Source: a virus. From it: a DNA stretch of 24,020 nt. Below, one piece after another: positions 1 through 7,339 of this stretch. Made by a program: the position numbers and the translations under genes. Numbering within the stretch: position 1 is the first letter of the stretch; every line of letters starts with the position of its first letter. The stretch spans positions 1 to 24,020 of the IMG/VR virus record IMGVR_UViG_3300020187_003661. One strand, 5' to 3'. The notes beneath the pieces were generated by a model. The model had not been told where the DNA came from. It did not search any database and saw only the letters and a list, made by a program, of their open reading frames with translations.

Positions 1-633
1 GGAATCGCTATTGACTCCAACGTTACCGCCAGTATAAAATATCTGACCAACGACATTTCCGTCGTACCATTTTCCAGCACTTCCAGTAACCACGGCTTCT
101 CCGTTAACATAAAGACCTTGCGAAAAATTACCAGAACCAGAAACATCTAAATCAAGATTAATTCCGATATTCGAGGATTTCAAGAAGACCCCGCTTCCAG
201 ATTCATTCAACAATTCCAAACCTAACGAGTTAATGGCTTCAACCTTTTCGCCCTTAAATAATTTACCAGAATCAACCCTAACATCTTGATTAAAATTCCA
301 AGCCGCATTTGAGCCAAGCCAAGAAATTGTTTTATTAGTAGCCCCCCTTAAAGTAATACCTCCTCCATCTGCAGTTATGTCCGTAGGAACATCAACAACT
401 CCAAGCTCGATATTTTTATCGTCCACCTGAACACTTGTCTCATTTATGGTCGAAAAATTCCCCCTGACAGTTAAGTCTCCGTCTATTTGAGTGTTACCGG
501 TTATGTGAAAATCTGACTCTGGAGCAGTGGTTCCCACCCCAATTCTACCACCACTAATTCCAATAATAGCTTCCGTTTCTTCAATAAATGAATTTTGTCC
601 GCTCTTGATTAAGTATACTTGATTTTTTGCCAT
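1..633 (-). CDS. tail-fibre-type structural protein (C-terminus beyond window)
   Basis: The reading frame starts at ATG 633-631 and stays open for 211 codons to the left edge, so the stop and C-terminus are missing. The N-terminus is MAKNQVYLIKSG. The rest is rich in Gly, Asn, Ser and Val with a beta-repeat look. It contains the phrases IGVGTTAPESDFHITGN and DDKNIELG, which recur in phage tail-fibre and virion appendage proteins, where a reference series of features is laid along a beta-structured shaft. Such proteins act on the virion surface, usually in receptor contact or as a fibre base. It is the last gene seen of the minus-strand structural run that begins with the portal. No clear Shine-Dalgarno is visible. 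Being a structural appendage protein is likely; its exact place on the virion is not known. Confidence 0.75.
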   Translation of the reverse strand, partial: MAKNQVYLIKSGQNSFIEETEAIIGISGGRIGVGTTAPESDFHITGNTQIDGDLTVRGNFSTINETSVQVDDKNIELGVVDVPTDITADGGGITLRGATNKTISWLGSNAAWNFNQDVRVDSGKLFKGEKVEAINSLGLELLNESGSGVFLKSSNIGINLDLDVSGSGNFSQGLYVNGEAVVTGSAGKWYDGNVVGQIFYTGGNVGVNSDS

Positions 634-694
634 GATTTATAAAGGTTGGTTATAAGCTATTTCGCCATATCTAGTTATATACACATTGATGACA

Positions 695-884
695 TTAACT
701 AGAAACAAAATACCTCATAAAAATAAATTTCAATTCGCCAGGGTAAGCCATAAAATGTAAAATAAAAGTTCCATCATCAACCGCTCTTGGTTCGGCGTTA
801 AATTCGCTCATTGGGAACATTTCTTCATTAAGCCCAAAAACCGTCAGGCCTTTTCTTAAGTGAAGCAGTTAGTTCGATATTCAT
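695..884 (-). pseudogene. small structural-module gene split by a 1-base frameshift
   Basis: From ATG 884-882 the frame reads MNIELTASLKKR and stops after 18 codons. If one A of the AAAA run (complement of 851-854) is skipped, the frame continues into a second stretch beginning GLTVFGLNEEMFPM and ends at TAA 697-695, giving a coherent 62-residue protein. The second part has normal composition and no internal stops. The reconstructed gene sits neatly between its neighbours (22 bases after the 159-aa gene, 61 bases before the fibre gene). Three readings are possible: a sequencing or assembly indel in the homopolymer, a true mutation, or programmed +1 frameshifting at AAA-AGG. I do not recognise the family. 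No Shine-Dalgarno is visible. Confidence 0.5.
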
Positions 885-906
885 ACAAAATAAACTAACA
901 CGAATA

Positions 907-1386
907 TTAATCTTTATGAATAGAAATGTCTAAATAACTTCCAGTTTCAAGAACCTTATCAGAAAAGGACACCTGGAAGCCTTCGGTAGAAACGTTGTAA
1001 GTTGAGAAAGCGTAAAAAAACTCAGACTCCTCATCAACCCTCATAGAAACATTTACTTGAGGGGGTGTAGGATAAACCAGGGAGTCGCCGATATCCGAAT
1101 AAGTATATGATAAAGTATGCTGTCCAGTTGGAATAAGCAAAGAAGTGGAAAATGTTCTTTGAGCGCCAATCGCATCATTTAAACTTTCCCCTAATTTTCT
1201 AATCTTAGACCAGTCCTCTAAATTATTCTCCCCTGTCTTTTCGTATATAAAATTAGTCTCAGAATCTACATATTGAGACCCCACAACACCCGCAGCCTTT
1301 GAACTGTTAGAGGGAGGCCCTGCATCAATAATCAGAGGTTTTCTTATTCCTAGATTAGCATTAACGAAAGTTTCGAACGCGCCCAC
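907..1386 (-). CDS. fibre/lectin-like virion protein, 159 aa
   Basis: Starts at GTG 1386-1384, seven bases after an excellent Shine-Dalgarno (AAGGAGGT) that lies inside the last codons of the portal gene; the portal stop is three bases upstream, so the two are probably translationally coupled. Residues about 30-70 include GSQYVDSETNFIYEKTG and DWSKIRKLGES, a pattern I associate with N-terminal parts of phage fibre and baseplate appendage proteins. Residues about 78-159 look like a beta-sandwich with PPQVNVSMRVD and NVSTEGFQVSF, reminiscent of H-type lectin modules. There are no cysteines and no membrane segments. A virion decoration or fibre protein is the best guess; the lectin resemblance was judged by eye and needs a profile search. 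Confidence 0.6.
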   Translation of the reverse strand: MGAFETFVNANLGIRKPLIIDAGPPSNSSKAAGVVGSQYVDSETNFIYEKTGENNLEDWSKIRKLGESLNDAIGAQRTFSTSLLIPTGQHTLSYTYSDIGDSLVYPTPPQVNVSMRVDEESEFFYAFSTYNVSTEGFQVSFSDKVLETGSYLDISIHKD

Positions 1387-1389
1387 AAT

Positions 1390-3375
1390 CTATACCTCCT
1401 TATGGCTATGAAACAGAAGAGCTGCGGAGTATAAATCCAGGCCATGACTAATAGATATTTTTTGAATTTCACTATTAGAAACTAAAGATTCTATATTTTC
1501 CGAATCACCAATACACCCCGAAAGAACATCAACCCAATCTTCTCGAAGGCAAGAGACGATTACAGACTCGCACAACTCGTCAATCATACCTTTCTCCTTT
1601 TTGCTTAGCCTTTTTTTCTTCGCTCTTTTTCTCATTTCCGCGTAGCCGCCCTCCCGCAACTTCTCTGTAGAATATATAACCTCCTGAAGGCTTTTTCTCG
1701 AATAAAGATTCGCAGATGAGGAAGAAGGCTCTTGAGGAATACCAGAGGTACCCACTGGCCTGCCAACTTCTTTAGTCGGAGAGCTTGCACCTTCCTCAAA
1801 AACGTCCTCGGTTACCATTGGTACCCCGCCAACAATAGGATTATACATCCCCTTTTTTCTTTGGGCTATATATTTCTCTTGAGCAGGGCTCATTTCTGCA
1901 GGTTTTGGGTAGCTCCCTTTTTCCAGAACATCCATTCCTTGCTCCGGAGTAATAATACCAAGCTCCATTAATCTAGTCGTAACTCTTTGAAGTTGAACCT
2001 CGTCCTTTATGTCTGCCTGCTCAAATTTAACAGTAGGGTATTTCCTAAAGCCAAGGTTCTGACAAACCATCTTTACCTGAGGCTGCAAGAAGTCGTATAT
2101 AAAGGCATTCCTAGACTCCTCAAGGCGCTCCAAAAATATCTTAGCCTTTACCTGACTATTGCTATATCTTTCGTCCCCAACGATTACGTTTTGAAGTCCC
2201 TCCTTTATATCGTTATTGATGACTTCGTACTTCGACGGACCAACGACCTTTCCTATGTCTGGAATAACGAATTGAGCTTTTGTTGTATAATCGCTAACAA
2301 GTACCCTACCAACGCTCTCGTTTTTGAATAATGTTTGCATAGCCTCCATATTGCGAGGATTAATCCCTCCCTTATCAGGCTCAGCCCCCATCGTTATTAA
2401 AAGTATTACATTCTCTATCGTCCTACAAATAGCTTGATCAATCTGCTTCAGCTCAAGCTTGAAATTTATATCATCAAGAACAGGAAAACCGAAAGGGACA
2501 GCAAAAGGCTCATAGTCCTGCTTCTTGTAAAAAGAGTAAGCCAAATTTCCCGGCTCAAGCTTGATCCTTATTCCGTCAGAATTATATTTTCCCGTACGAA
2601 TCTTCTCCTTGATATCTTCGCTTAGCGCCTCAAAAACCTGAGTGTCGTAATCTGTCTTTGGGTTTCGAAGTCTTTCTATATCATATTCGGATAATATTTT
2701 TTCGTACAAACCTGTCTCAAAAGAAGATCCCTTAGTCGCGACTATATCGTAAGGATTGAGCAGGATATATTTAATAGGTAAATTTCCAGGCTTCAAAGAT
2801 AAGGAGGACGACCCGTATATCTTACTTAACTTATCAAAGTCTGACTTCTCAAATTTTCCGTCAACCCTATACAAGAATATGTTACCGCTCCTATAATACT
2901 CCCTGAAATACTGATCCTTCAAGTTCCATAAATTAATTTTATCAAACCACTTATATATAAAATCCCTCGACTTCTGAGTTCCTCCTTCAAGGTATATTTT
3001 GGAATTGGCAAACTCAGACATAACATCAATAGCGTTTCTAAATACAGCTACATTGGCATACGCCTTTTGACACAGCTCTATAGCTTCCCTAACGTTGACC
3101 CCGTCACTACCATAGTTATATGGAAGCATTCCTCCGGAAATATGAGAAAACCGATATTTTTTATCCGACTTATGAGCGAAGTTCCTTCTAGAAGAAAACT
3201 CATCGCTTTCAGACTTATTTCTTGAATAGTTTGCACTGGACTCTATATAGTAAGGTTCCCCCGAAGAAGAAGGTGGAACGACAGGAGAGCTTAAAGGGTT
3301 GCTCTTGCTCGCAGAAATCTCCTTCTCGAACTTGCCCCAATAATCAGACTTTTTAATGTACTTCCGTTTACCCAT
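1390..3375 (-). CDS. phage portal protein
   Basis: 661 residues, start ATG 3375-3373. The portal is the dodecameric ring at the capsid vertex through which DNA is packaged and ejected. Supporting features: an N-terminal helix with KAYANVAVFRNAIDVMSEFA (the usual 'every residue makes a new junction' segment of portals); a mixed alpha/beta core with a YKKQDYEPFAVPFGFPVLDD stretch; a helical stem region around residues 310-440; and near residue 490 ELGIITPEQGMDVLEKG, a hallmark of portal C-terminal parts. A proline- and serine-rich linker with GRPVGTSGIPQE follows, then a helical tail rich in Lys and Cys. It is the first gene of the minus-strand structural unit, with its own leaderless-type promoter. 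No terminase is visible in the window. Confidence 0.88.
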   Translation of the reverse strand: MGKRKYIKKSDYWGKFEKEISASKSNPLSSPVVPPSSSGEPYYIESSANYSRNKSESDEFSSRRNFAHKSDKKYRFSHISGGMLPYNYGSDGVNVREAIELCQKAYANVAVFRNAIDVMSEFANSKIYLEGGTQKSRDFIYKWFDKINLWNLKDQYFREYYRSGNIFLYRVDGKFEKSDFDKLSKIYGSSSLSLKPGNLPIKYILLNPYDIVATKGSSFETGLYEKILSEYDIERLRNPKTDYDTQVFEALSEDIKEKIRTGKYNSDGIRIKLEPGNLAYSFYKKQDYEPFAVPFGFPVLDDINFKLELKQIDQAICRTIENVILLITMGAEPDKGGINPRNMEAMQTLFKNESVGRVLVSDYTTKAQFVIPDIGKVVGPSKYEVINNDIKEGLQNVIVGDERYSNSQVKAKIFLERLEESRNAFIYDFLQPQVKMVCQNLGFRKYPTVKFEQADIKDEVQLQRVTTRLMELGIITPEQGMDVLEKGSYPKPAEMSPAQEKYIAQRKKGMYNPIVGGVPMVTEDVFEEGASSPTKEVGRPVGTSGIPQEPSSSSANLYSRKSLQEVIYSTEKLREGGYAEMRKRAKKKRLSKKEKGMIDELCESVIVSCLREDWVDVLSGCIGDSENIESLVSNSEIQKISISHGLDLYSAALLFHSHKEV

Positions 3376-3380
3376 CTATT

Positions 3381-3409
3381 ATGGTACACGAAAGTTAAAG
3401 TAAAGTCTA
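3381..3409 (-). promoter_or_regulatory. sigma70-type promoter for the portal unit
   Basis: Read on the minus strand: TAGACT (3409-3404), a 17-base spacer, TACCAT (3386-3381), then five bases to the portal ATG at 3375. The expected transcription start falls on or next to the start codon, so the mRNA would be leaderless. One mismatch to TTGACT in the -35. No Shine-Dalgarno lies in the short gap. Confidence 0.5.
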
Positions 3410-3439
3410 CTTAAAGTTAAAAGTTAACTTTTTAACTTT
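3391..3439. repeat. AAAGTTAA octamer cluster between divergent promoters
   Basis: Three direct copies of AAAGTTAA (3391-3398, 3413-3420, 3420-3427) and two inverted copies (3424-3431, 3432-3439) lie in 49 bases. The block 3413-3439 is a near-perfect inverted repeat centred on GTTAAC with a single-base asymmetry. It spans the gap between the -35 elements of the portal promoter and the rightward promoter, a typical place for a regulator binding site. A regulatory role is inferred from position and symmetry only. Confidence 0.5.
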
Positions 3440-3466
3440 TGACTTACGATCGAAAGTGTATATACA
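3439..3466 (+). promoter_or_regulatory. rightward sigma70-type promoter
   Basis: TTGACT (3439-3444), 16-base spacer, TATACA (3461-3466; TATATA at 3459 also possible), then the ATG at 3470. The predicted transcript start is at the start codon. It is back to back with the portal promoter, and the inverted AAAGTTAA block touches its -35. Confidence 0.55.
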
Positions 3467-3469
3467 AAA

Positions 3470-3646
3470 ATGGCAAACAAAAAACAAAGAAGATGCTCAG
3501 TATCAACAACAAAAGGCAAGGTCAAGGGGACCATAATTAGCGAGTACGAAGAGGTCGGAGGGCCAGATGACGGAGCTATCTTTGCTACAATAGAACTAGA
3601 CAACGGACAAACAATAACAGTAAAAATGTCCGAAATCCAAGATTGA
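3470..3646 (+). CDS. small basic protein, 58 aa, unknown function
   Basis: An ORF from ATG 3470 to TGA 3644-3646. The protein opens MANKKQRRCSVSTTKGKVKG (basic), followed by an alternating beta-like stretch with GAIFATIELDNGQTITVKM. The pattern of short strands, Gly turns and a final hydrophobic strand would suit a small SH3-like barrel, and the basic head could contact nucleic acid, but I do not recognise the family. It is the first gene right of the divergent control region and directly follows a good promoter, which supports it being real despite its size. Its mRNA would be leaderless. Confidence 0.6.
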   Translation: MANKKQRRCSVSTTKGKVKGTIISEYEEVGGPDDGAIFATIELDNGQTITVKMSEIQD

Positions 3647-3663
3647 TTAGTGTAACTCAAGCC

Positions 3664-3903
3664 ATGAGCGACAACAACACACACCCCGACTTTAGATACC
3701 CAAACGACAACAGAGACCTTCCCCCAGGAACCCTCAGCTACCCCTCTCAGCAAAAGGTTGGTGAAAATTCCCAAAAAGGAGATCGAGATTATTATGCCAA
3801 CGACAACGGCGGGCACCATGCAAACTCAAACAGGCAAAGCCTTACATCAGCCGATCCACTCAATAAGAAACAAGCGCCAAACTCAAATTACAAAACGCCA
3901 TGA
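3664..3903 (+). CDS. Asn-rich hydrophilic protein, 79 aa, unknown
   Basis: I chose ATG 3664 over the TTG at 3643, giving 79 residues that start MSDNNTHPDFRYPNDNRD. The protein is dominated by Asn, Asp, Gln, Ser, Pro and Gly with no hydrophobic core, and is therefore probably disordered. Its stop overlaps the next start by four bases (ATGA at 3900-3903), so it is likely translated with, and may work with, the large membrane coiled-coil protein. No known family recognised. The opposite strand has a long hydrophobic ORF (3424-3819), which is a by-product of the low-complexity composition. Confidence 0.6.
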   Translation: MSDNNTHPDFRYPNDNRDLPPGTLSYPSQQKVGENSQKGDRDYYANDNGGHHANSNRQSLTSADPLNKKQAPNSNYKTP

Positions 3904-5870
3904 TCTTTGCAGTAACAACACTAATTTCGGCATTAAGTATTTCCTGCATAGCGGCGTACTTCAGCATTATCGGGCTGGCAACTATTTTCCCAGGATCTAT
4001 GTACGCAGTAATAGCTATGGGCTCCGTGCTAGAAGTGGGTAAAATTATAGCTTCAATTTGGCTGCATAAAAATTGGAAGTCGGCGCCAAGAATGATAAAG
4101 TTCTACCTTTTTTCGGCAATTATTGTATTGATGGGGATAACAAGCATGGGTATTTTTGGATTCCTATCTAAGTCCCACATAGAGCACGAGCAAACCGCCG
4201 AAAAGTCTAAAGCTCTAGTAAGTCAAGTAGAAAGCAAGATAGAAAGGCAAAGAGAATACATACAAAGGCAAAAAGACCTGATGCTTAAAAAAGAAGAAGA
4301 ATCAGAGAACCTCGGAGGAAAAACCTCTGAAAATATAAAACTTGAACAAGGAAAAATATCTCAATTAACAAATCAACTAGATAGAGACATAAGCATTGAC
4401 AATGAAATATTAAAATCCCTCAACAATAAACTTTCTAAATTAGATAAAGAATTAAATGATTTAAAAAATAAGTCTGGAGGATTATTCTCTAGCAAAAAGA
4501 AAGATATTGAATCTAAGACACTAGAACAAAAGATCGAAAGAGAAAATATAGCTAAAAAAATAAAAACTGCTGAAGATAACATATCCAAGCAAAGAGCAGA
4601 AACTTCTGAAATAATATCCAGCATAAGAAAAAGGATACAAGAGTACCAATCTTTAGGCTTCGAGGATCCAGGGGAGACAGAGTCCAAGGTTGAGTTGTTT
4701 AATATTAACATATCTAAAGCTCTAGACGAGATTGATGAGCTAGAGCAAGAGAAATTTAATTACAGCGACGGAACGAGGCAACTAGAAGCTGAGGTTGGGC
4801 CAATCAAATATGTTGCAGAGTTTATTTCAGATATAACAGGATCTTCTTTTGATATCAGTAAGGCGGTAAGGATAGTGATATTGATATTGATTTTTGTGTT
4901 TGACCCACTAGCCATCTTACTGGTTCTCGCAGCGCACATAAGCCTATCCAAAAGATTCCCCAACGCAACTATAGACGAAGAAACTTATATCAAAAAAACC
5001 GCACAACTCCACCTCAAAGAAAAAGAGATAAAATCAAAAGAGCTTGAGCTTAAAGAGAGAAAAAGAGACGTTGAAGAAGACTCAAAGATTATGGAACTTC
5101 ACGAAACTCAATCTAAAATATTCCAAGAAGAGATATCAAAAAATAAAGAGATCCTTCGCAAGGTAAAAATAGAAACAGAAAAAGAATTAATAAAAAAAGA
5201 AAACACATCAGAAATAACCCTTGAACTAGAAAACCTGCAAAAAGAAAAAGTTAACGTAGAGAAAGAAATCAAAGAGATAAGAATCAAGAAAGGCGGTTTA
5301 ATAGATAGAGCTGATGAAGCAATAAAGAGCGCTAAAGAAATCAAAGAGGTCCTAGGAGAACACGCAAGAACCAAAGAGCAGATACAGCAACTCAAGTCTG
5401 ACATATGCATTAGCGGTGAAAAATTTGAGTCCCTAAAAAAACAAATAAGAGCCATAGAGCTAGAAAACAAACAACTTAAAGCCGCAGAAGCGCCAGAGCC
5501 AAACATAGGACTTAAAAATAAAATAACGCAACTCATAGATCAAAAGAACGACTTGTTAGAGCAAAACTTAGAGCTTAAGAGTAGTAAAATGTTCGTGATA
5601 AAAACGGAGGCGTTGCCGCAAAACAAGAGCAAGCTATTAATACCCTCGATTAAAAAAGGCCACCACGAATACTCGAAAGAAGCCTCTTTTTCTGAAGACC
5701 AAATATTAATGTTAACAAAGGTAAGTCGAGAGCTTGATGACGCATTTAAAGACCTCGACAACGAAAACCTCAAAAGGTTGTATGAGCTTAAGATAAAAAA
5801 AATAATAGACCCTAGATGCGACAACGCTACATACAGACAGGTAAAGCCTGAATATAAATTTATTCCTTGA
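3900..5870 (+). CDS. four-helix membrane protein with two long coiled coils
   Basis: 656 residues, ATG 3900 in an ATGA overlap with the gene before. Hydrophobic segments at about residues 3-30, 33-54 and 67-89 form an N-terminal membrane cluster; residues about 95-300 are strongly heptad-like and charged (Lys/Glu-rich); a fourth membrane segment lies at about 323-348; a second coiled coil runs about 355-565; a Lys-rich, partly folded tail ends the protein. It should sit in the host inner membrane with large coiled-coil arms, the two arms on opposite sides if all four segments span. I have the impression of similar unassigned membrane proteins in aquatic phages; the layout also recalls DUF4407, but neither was tested. 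Roles to consider: superinfection exclusion, membrane remodelling, lysis timing. None is shown by the sequence. Confidence 0.75.
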   Translation: MIFAVTTLISALSISCIAAYFSIIGLATIFPGSMYAVIAMGSVLEVGKIIASIWLHKNWKSAPRMIKFYLFSAIIVLMGITSMGIFGFLSKSHIEHEQTAEKSKALVSQVESKIERQREYIQRQKDLMLKKEEESENLGGKTSENIKLEQGKISQLTNQLDRDISIDNEILKSLNNKLSKLDKELNDLKNKSGGLFSSKKKDIESKTLEQKIERENIAKKIKTAEDNISKQRAETSEIISSIRKRIQEYQSLGFEDPGETESKVELFNINISKALDEIDELEQEKFNYSDGTRQLEAEVGPIKYVAEFISDITGSSFDISKAVRIVILILIFVFDPLAILLVLAAHISLSKRFPNATIDEETYIKKTAQLHLKEKEIKSKELELKERKRDVEEDSKIMELHETQSKIFQEEISKNKEILRKVKIETEKELIKKENTSEITLELENLQKEKVNVEKEIKEIRIKKGGLIDRADEAIKSAKEIKEVLGEHARTKEQIQQLKSDICISGEKFESLKKQIRAIELENKQLKAAEAPEPNIGLKNKITQLIDQKNDLLEQNLELKSSKMFVIKTEALPQNKSKLLIPSIKKGHHEYSKEASFSEDQILMLTKVSRELDDAFKDLDNENLKRLYELKIKKIIDPRCDNATYRQVKPEYKFIP

Positions 5871-5895
5871 CTTTATTCTTTTTTTTCGCTACAAT
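5867..5895 (+). promoter_or_regulatory. sigma70-type promoter before the recA unit
   Basis: TTGACT (5867-5872) overlaps the stop of the membrane-protein gene; a 17-base T-rich spacer follows, then TACAAT (5890-5895). The expected start site, about seven bases on, is the GTG at 5902. There is an ATG at 5898 opening only a 16-codon ORF in another frame. Confidence 0.6.
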
Positions 5896-5901
5896 CCATG
5901 A

Positions 5902-6234
5902 GTGAAGAAAATAAACAAAAGAGAAATAATAAAAAGATTAGTAGTTGAGCCCAAAACTCAAAAAAGATTCTTTTGGGCCAAAGAGATGAAGATTCTAAAC
6001 TCCCTCATGGAGATATTTCCAAATCTAGATTTTTGGACAAAAGTTTCCATAAGGAAAGTTCCGTCCCTAGCCGTAATCAAGTCGCAGAAAGGATTAAAGA
6101 TATTCAATAATAAATATAGAGAATTTAATTATAAAATACCAGTAAAAAACGAAATTCAGCTTGGAGACAAAACAGGAAAGGATATCTTTTATTCGAAAAA
6201 AAATAAAACAATCAGACAATTCATAGATGAGTAA
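5902..6234 (+). CDS. small basic protein before recA, unknown
   Basis: 110 residues from GTG 5902; the N-terminus reads KKINKREIIKRLVVEPKTQK after the start. Very basic, with a central aromatic part (FFWAKEMKIL, FWTKVSIRKV) and Lys-rich ends; no membrane segment and no cysteines. The GTG coincides with the predicted transcription start of a strong promoter. Its last codons overlap the recA start by eight bases (ATGAGTAA), so it is co-translated with recA, and a DNA-related role is plausible. I do not recognise the family and cannot assign a function. Confidence 0.6.
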   Translation: MKKINKREIIKRLVVEPKTQKRFFWAKEMKILNSLMEIFPNLDFWTKVSIRKVPSLAVIKSQKGLKIFNNKYREFNYKIPVKNEIQLGDKTGKDIFYSKKNKTIRQFIDE

Positions 6235-7339
6235 AATAAAAAAAGAACAGCCAAAGACAACAGATCAGATTTCCAAATTCCTAAACGATAAAGATAATCA
6301 AAAGTACCATTATAACTTCCACGAAGCCGATGAATACAAAATCTCAAGCGGGAGCCTAAATCTTGACATAGCTATGGGCGGAGGTCTACCCAGTGGAGCT
6401 CATAGATTTACAGGAATAAACGAAGGGGGGAAAACTAGTTGCGCAATAGCGTTTGCCAGAAACTTTCAGAAACATTTTGGCAAAAAAGGAATGGTTATCT
6501 ATATAAAAAGTGAGGGCAGATTTAGTCGAGAGATGATAGAAAGGTCAGGAATAGATACGGACCCCGAAAAGTTTTTCGTATTCGACTGCAACATCTTCGA
6601 GAAAGTTTTCGAACTAGTAAGGGAATTAGTATTCCAAAACGAAGACGATAAGAAATACATGTTCATCATAGATAGCGTTGACGCTCTATGCAGGGTTGGA
6701 GACATAAACAAGCCTTTCGCAGAATCAGAGCAAGTGGCGGGGGGAGCCTTAATCACTTCTGTTTTTTTAAAAAAGATGGTTCTCCCCATATCAAAAATGG
6801 GGCACACAATGATCCTGACAAGCCAAGTTAGAGTGGAAGTCGCAACCAATCCTTACGCCGCAAGAGGCGGGCCAAAAACAAAAGAAGCCGGAGGCAACGC
6901 CGTAAAACATTACGCAAACTTTATACTCGAATTTCAAGAGAGATATACTTCCGATTTAATATTTAAAAATCCTAGCGCCACGACACTAGACGCAAAAGGG
7001 GAACCTATAGGACATTATTGTAAAATAAAATTCAGAAAAAGTATAAACGAAAAAACCGGATCTACAACAAGGTATCCCATAAAATACGGCCAAAAGTCCG
7101 GAAAGTCCGTATGGAGGGCCAGGGAGATATTAGACATGCTATACCTCTTTAACTTGATAGAAAAAAAAGGCGCATGGATATCGATATCAGAAGACCTAAT
7201 GAAGGAGCTGGAAATTAAAAAAATGAAAATAAACGACAAATTCCAAGGAGAACAAAGGCTAATAGACTTCCTAGAGGGAGACGAAAGCTTGTGTGATTTT
7301 CTATACCAAGACTTCAAAAAGTTAACGAATGCGCTTTAA
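6227..7339 (+). CDS. recA: RecA/UvsX-like recombinase
   Basis: 370 residues, close to the usual size. RecA-family ATPases polymerise on single-stranded DNA and catalyse strand exchange for repair and recombination-dependent replication. Visible motifs: SSGSLNLDIAMGGGLPSG entry; Walker A GINEGGKT at residues 63-70; the catalytic glutamate at E96 in YIKSEGR; Walker B MFIIDSVDAL with D149; the sensor glutamine Q200 in LTSQVRVEV; and an L2 DNA-binding loop at about 207-223 followed by GGNAVKHYA. The Walker A has INEG where cellular RecA has PESS, as expected of a divergent phage copy. It overlaps the gene before by eight bases and the nuclease gene after by eleven, so the three form one unit. The choice between the names recA and uvsX is conventional. 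Confidence 0.93.
   Translation: MSKIKKEQPKTTDQISKFLNDKDNQKYHYNFHEADEYKISSGSLNLDIAMGGGLPSGAHRFTGINEGGKTSCAIAFARNFQKHFGKKGMVIYIKSEGRFSREMIERSGIDTDPEKFFVFDCNIFEKVFELVRELVFQNEDDKKYMFIIDSVDALCRVGDINKPFAESEQVAGGALITSVFLKKMVLPISKMGHTMILTSQVRVEVATNPYAARGGPKTKEAGGNAVKHYANFILEFQERYTSDLIFKNPSATTLDAKGEPIGHYCKIKFRKSINEKTGSTTRYPIKYGQKSGKSVWRAREILDMLYLFNLIEKKGAWISISEDLMKELEIKKMKINDKFQGEQRLIDFLEGDESLCDFLYQDFKKLTNAL

Noticed and set aside
1732-2625. Three plus-strand ORFs opposite the portal gene
   Set aside because: They are antisense to a confident portal gene, with no promoter or ribosome site and irregular composition.
3424-3819. 131-codon hydrophobic ORF on the minus strand
   Set aside because: It is antisense to the Asn-rich gene and the 58-aa gene and crosses the control region; its hydrophobicity follows from the complement of Asn/Asp-rich codons. 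No start signal.
3758-4042. 94-codon plus-strand ORF overlapping 3664-3903 and the membrane protein
   Set aside because: It overlaps two better supported genes in another frame, lacks any start signal and has no protein-like pattern.
4373-5824. Ser/Leu-rich minus-strand ORFs opposite the coiled-coil protein
   Set aside because: They are complements of Lys/Glu-rich heptad codons; no start signals.
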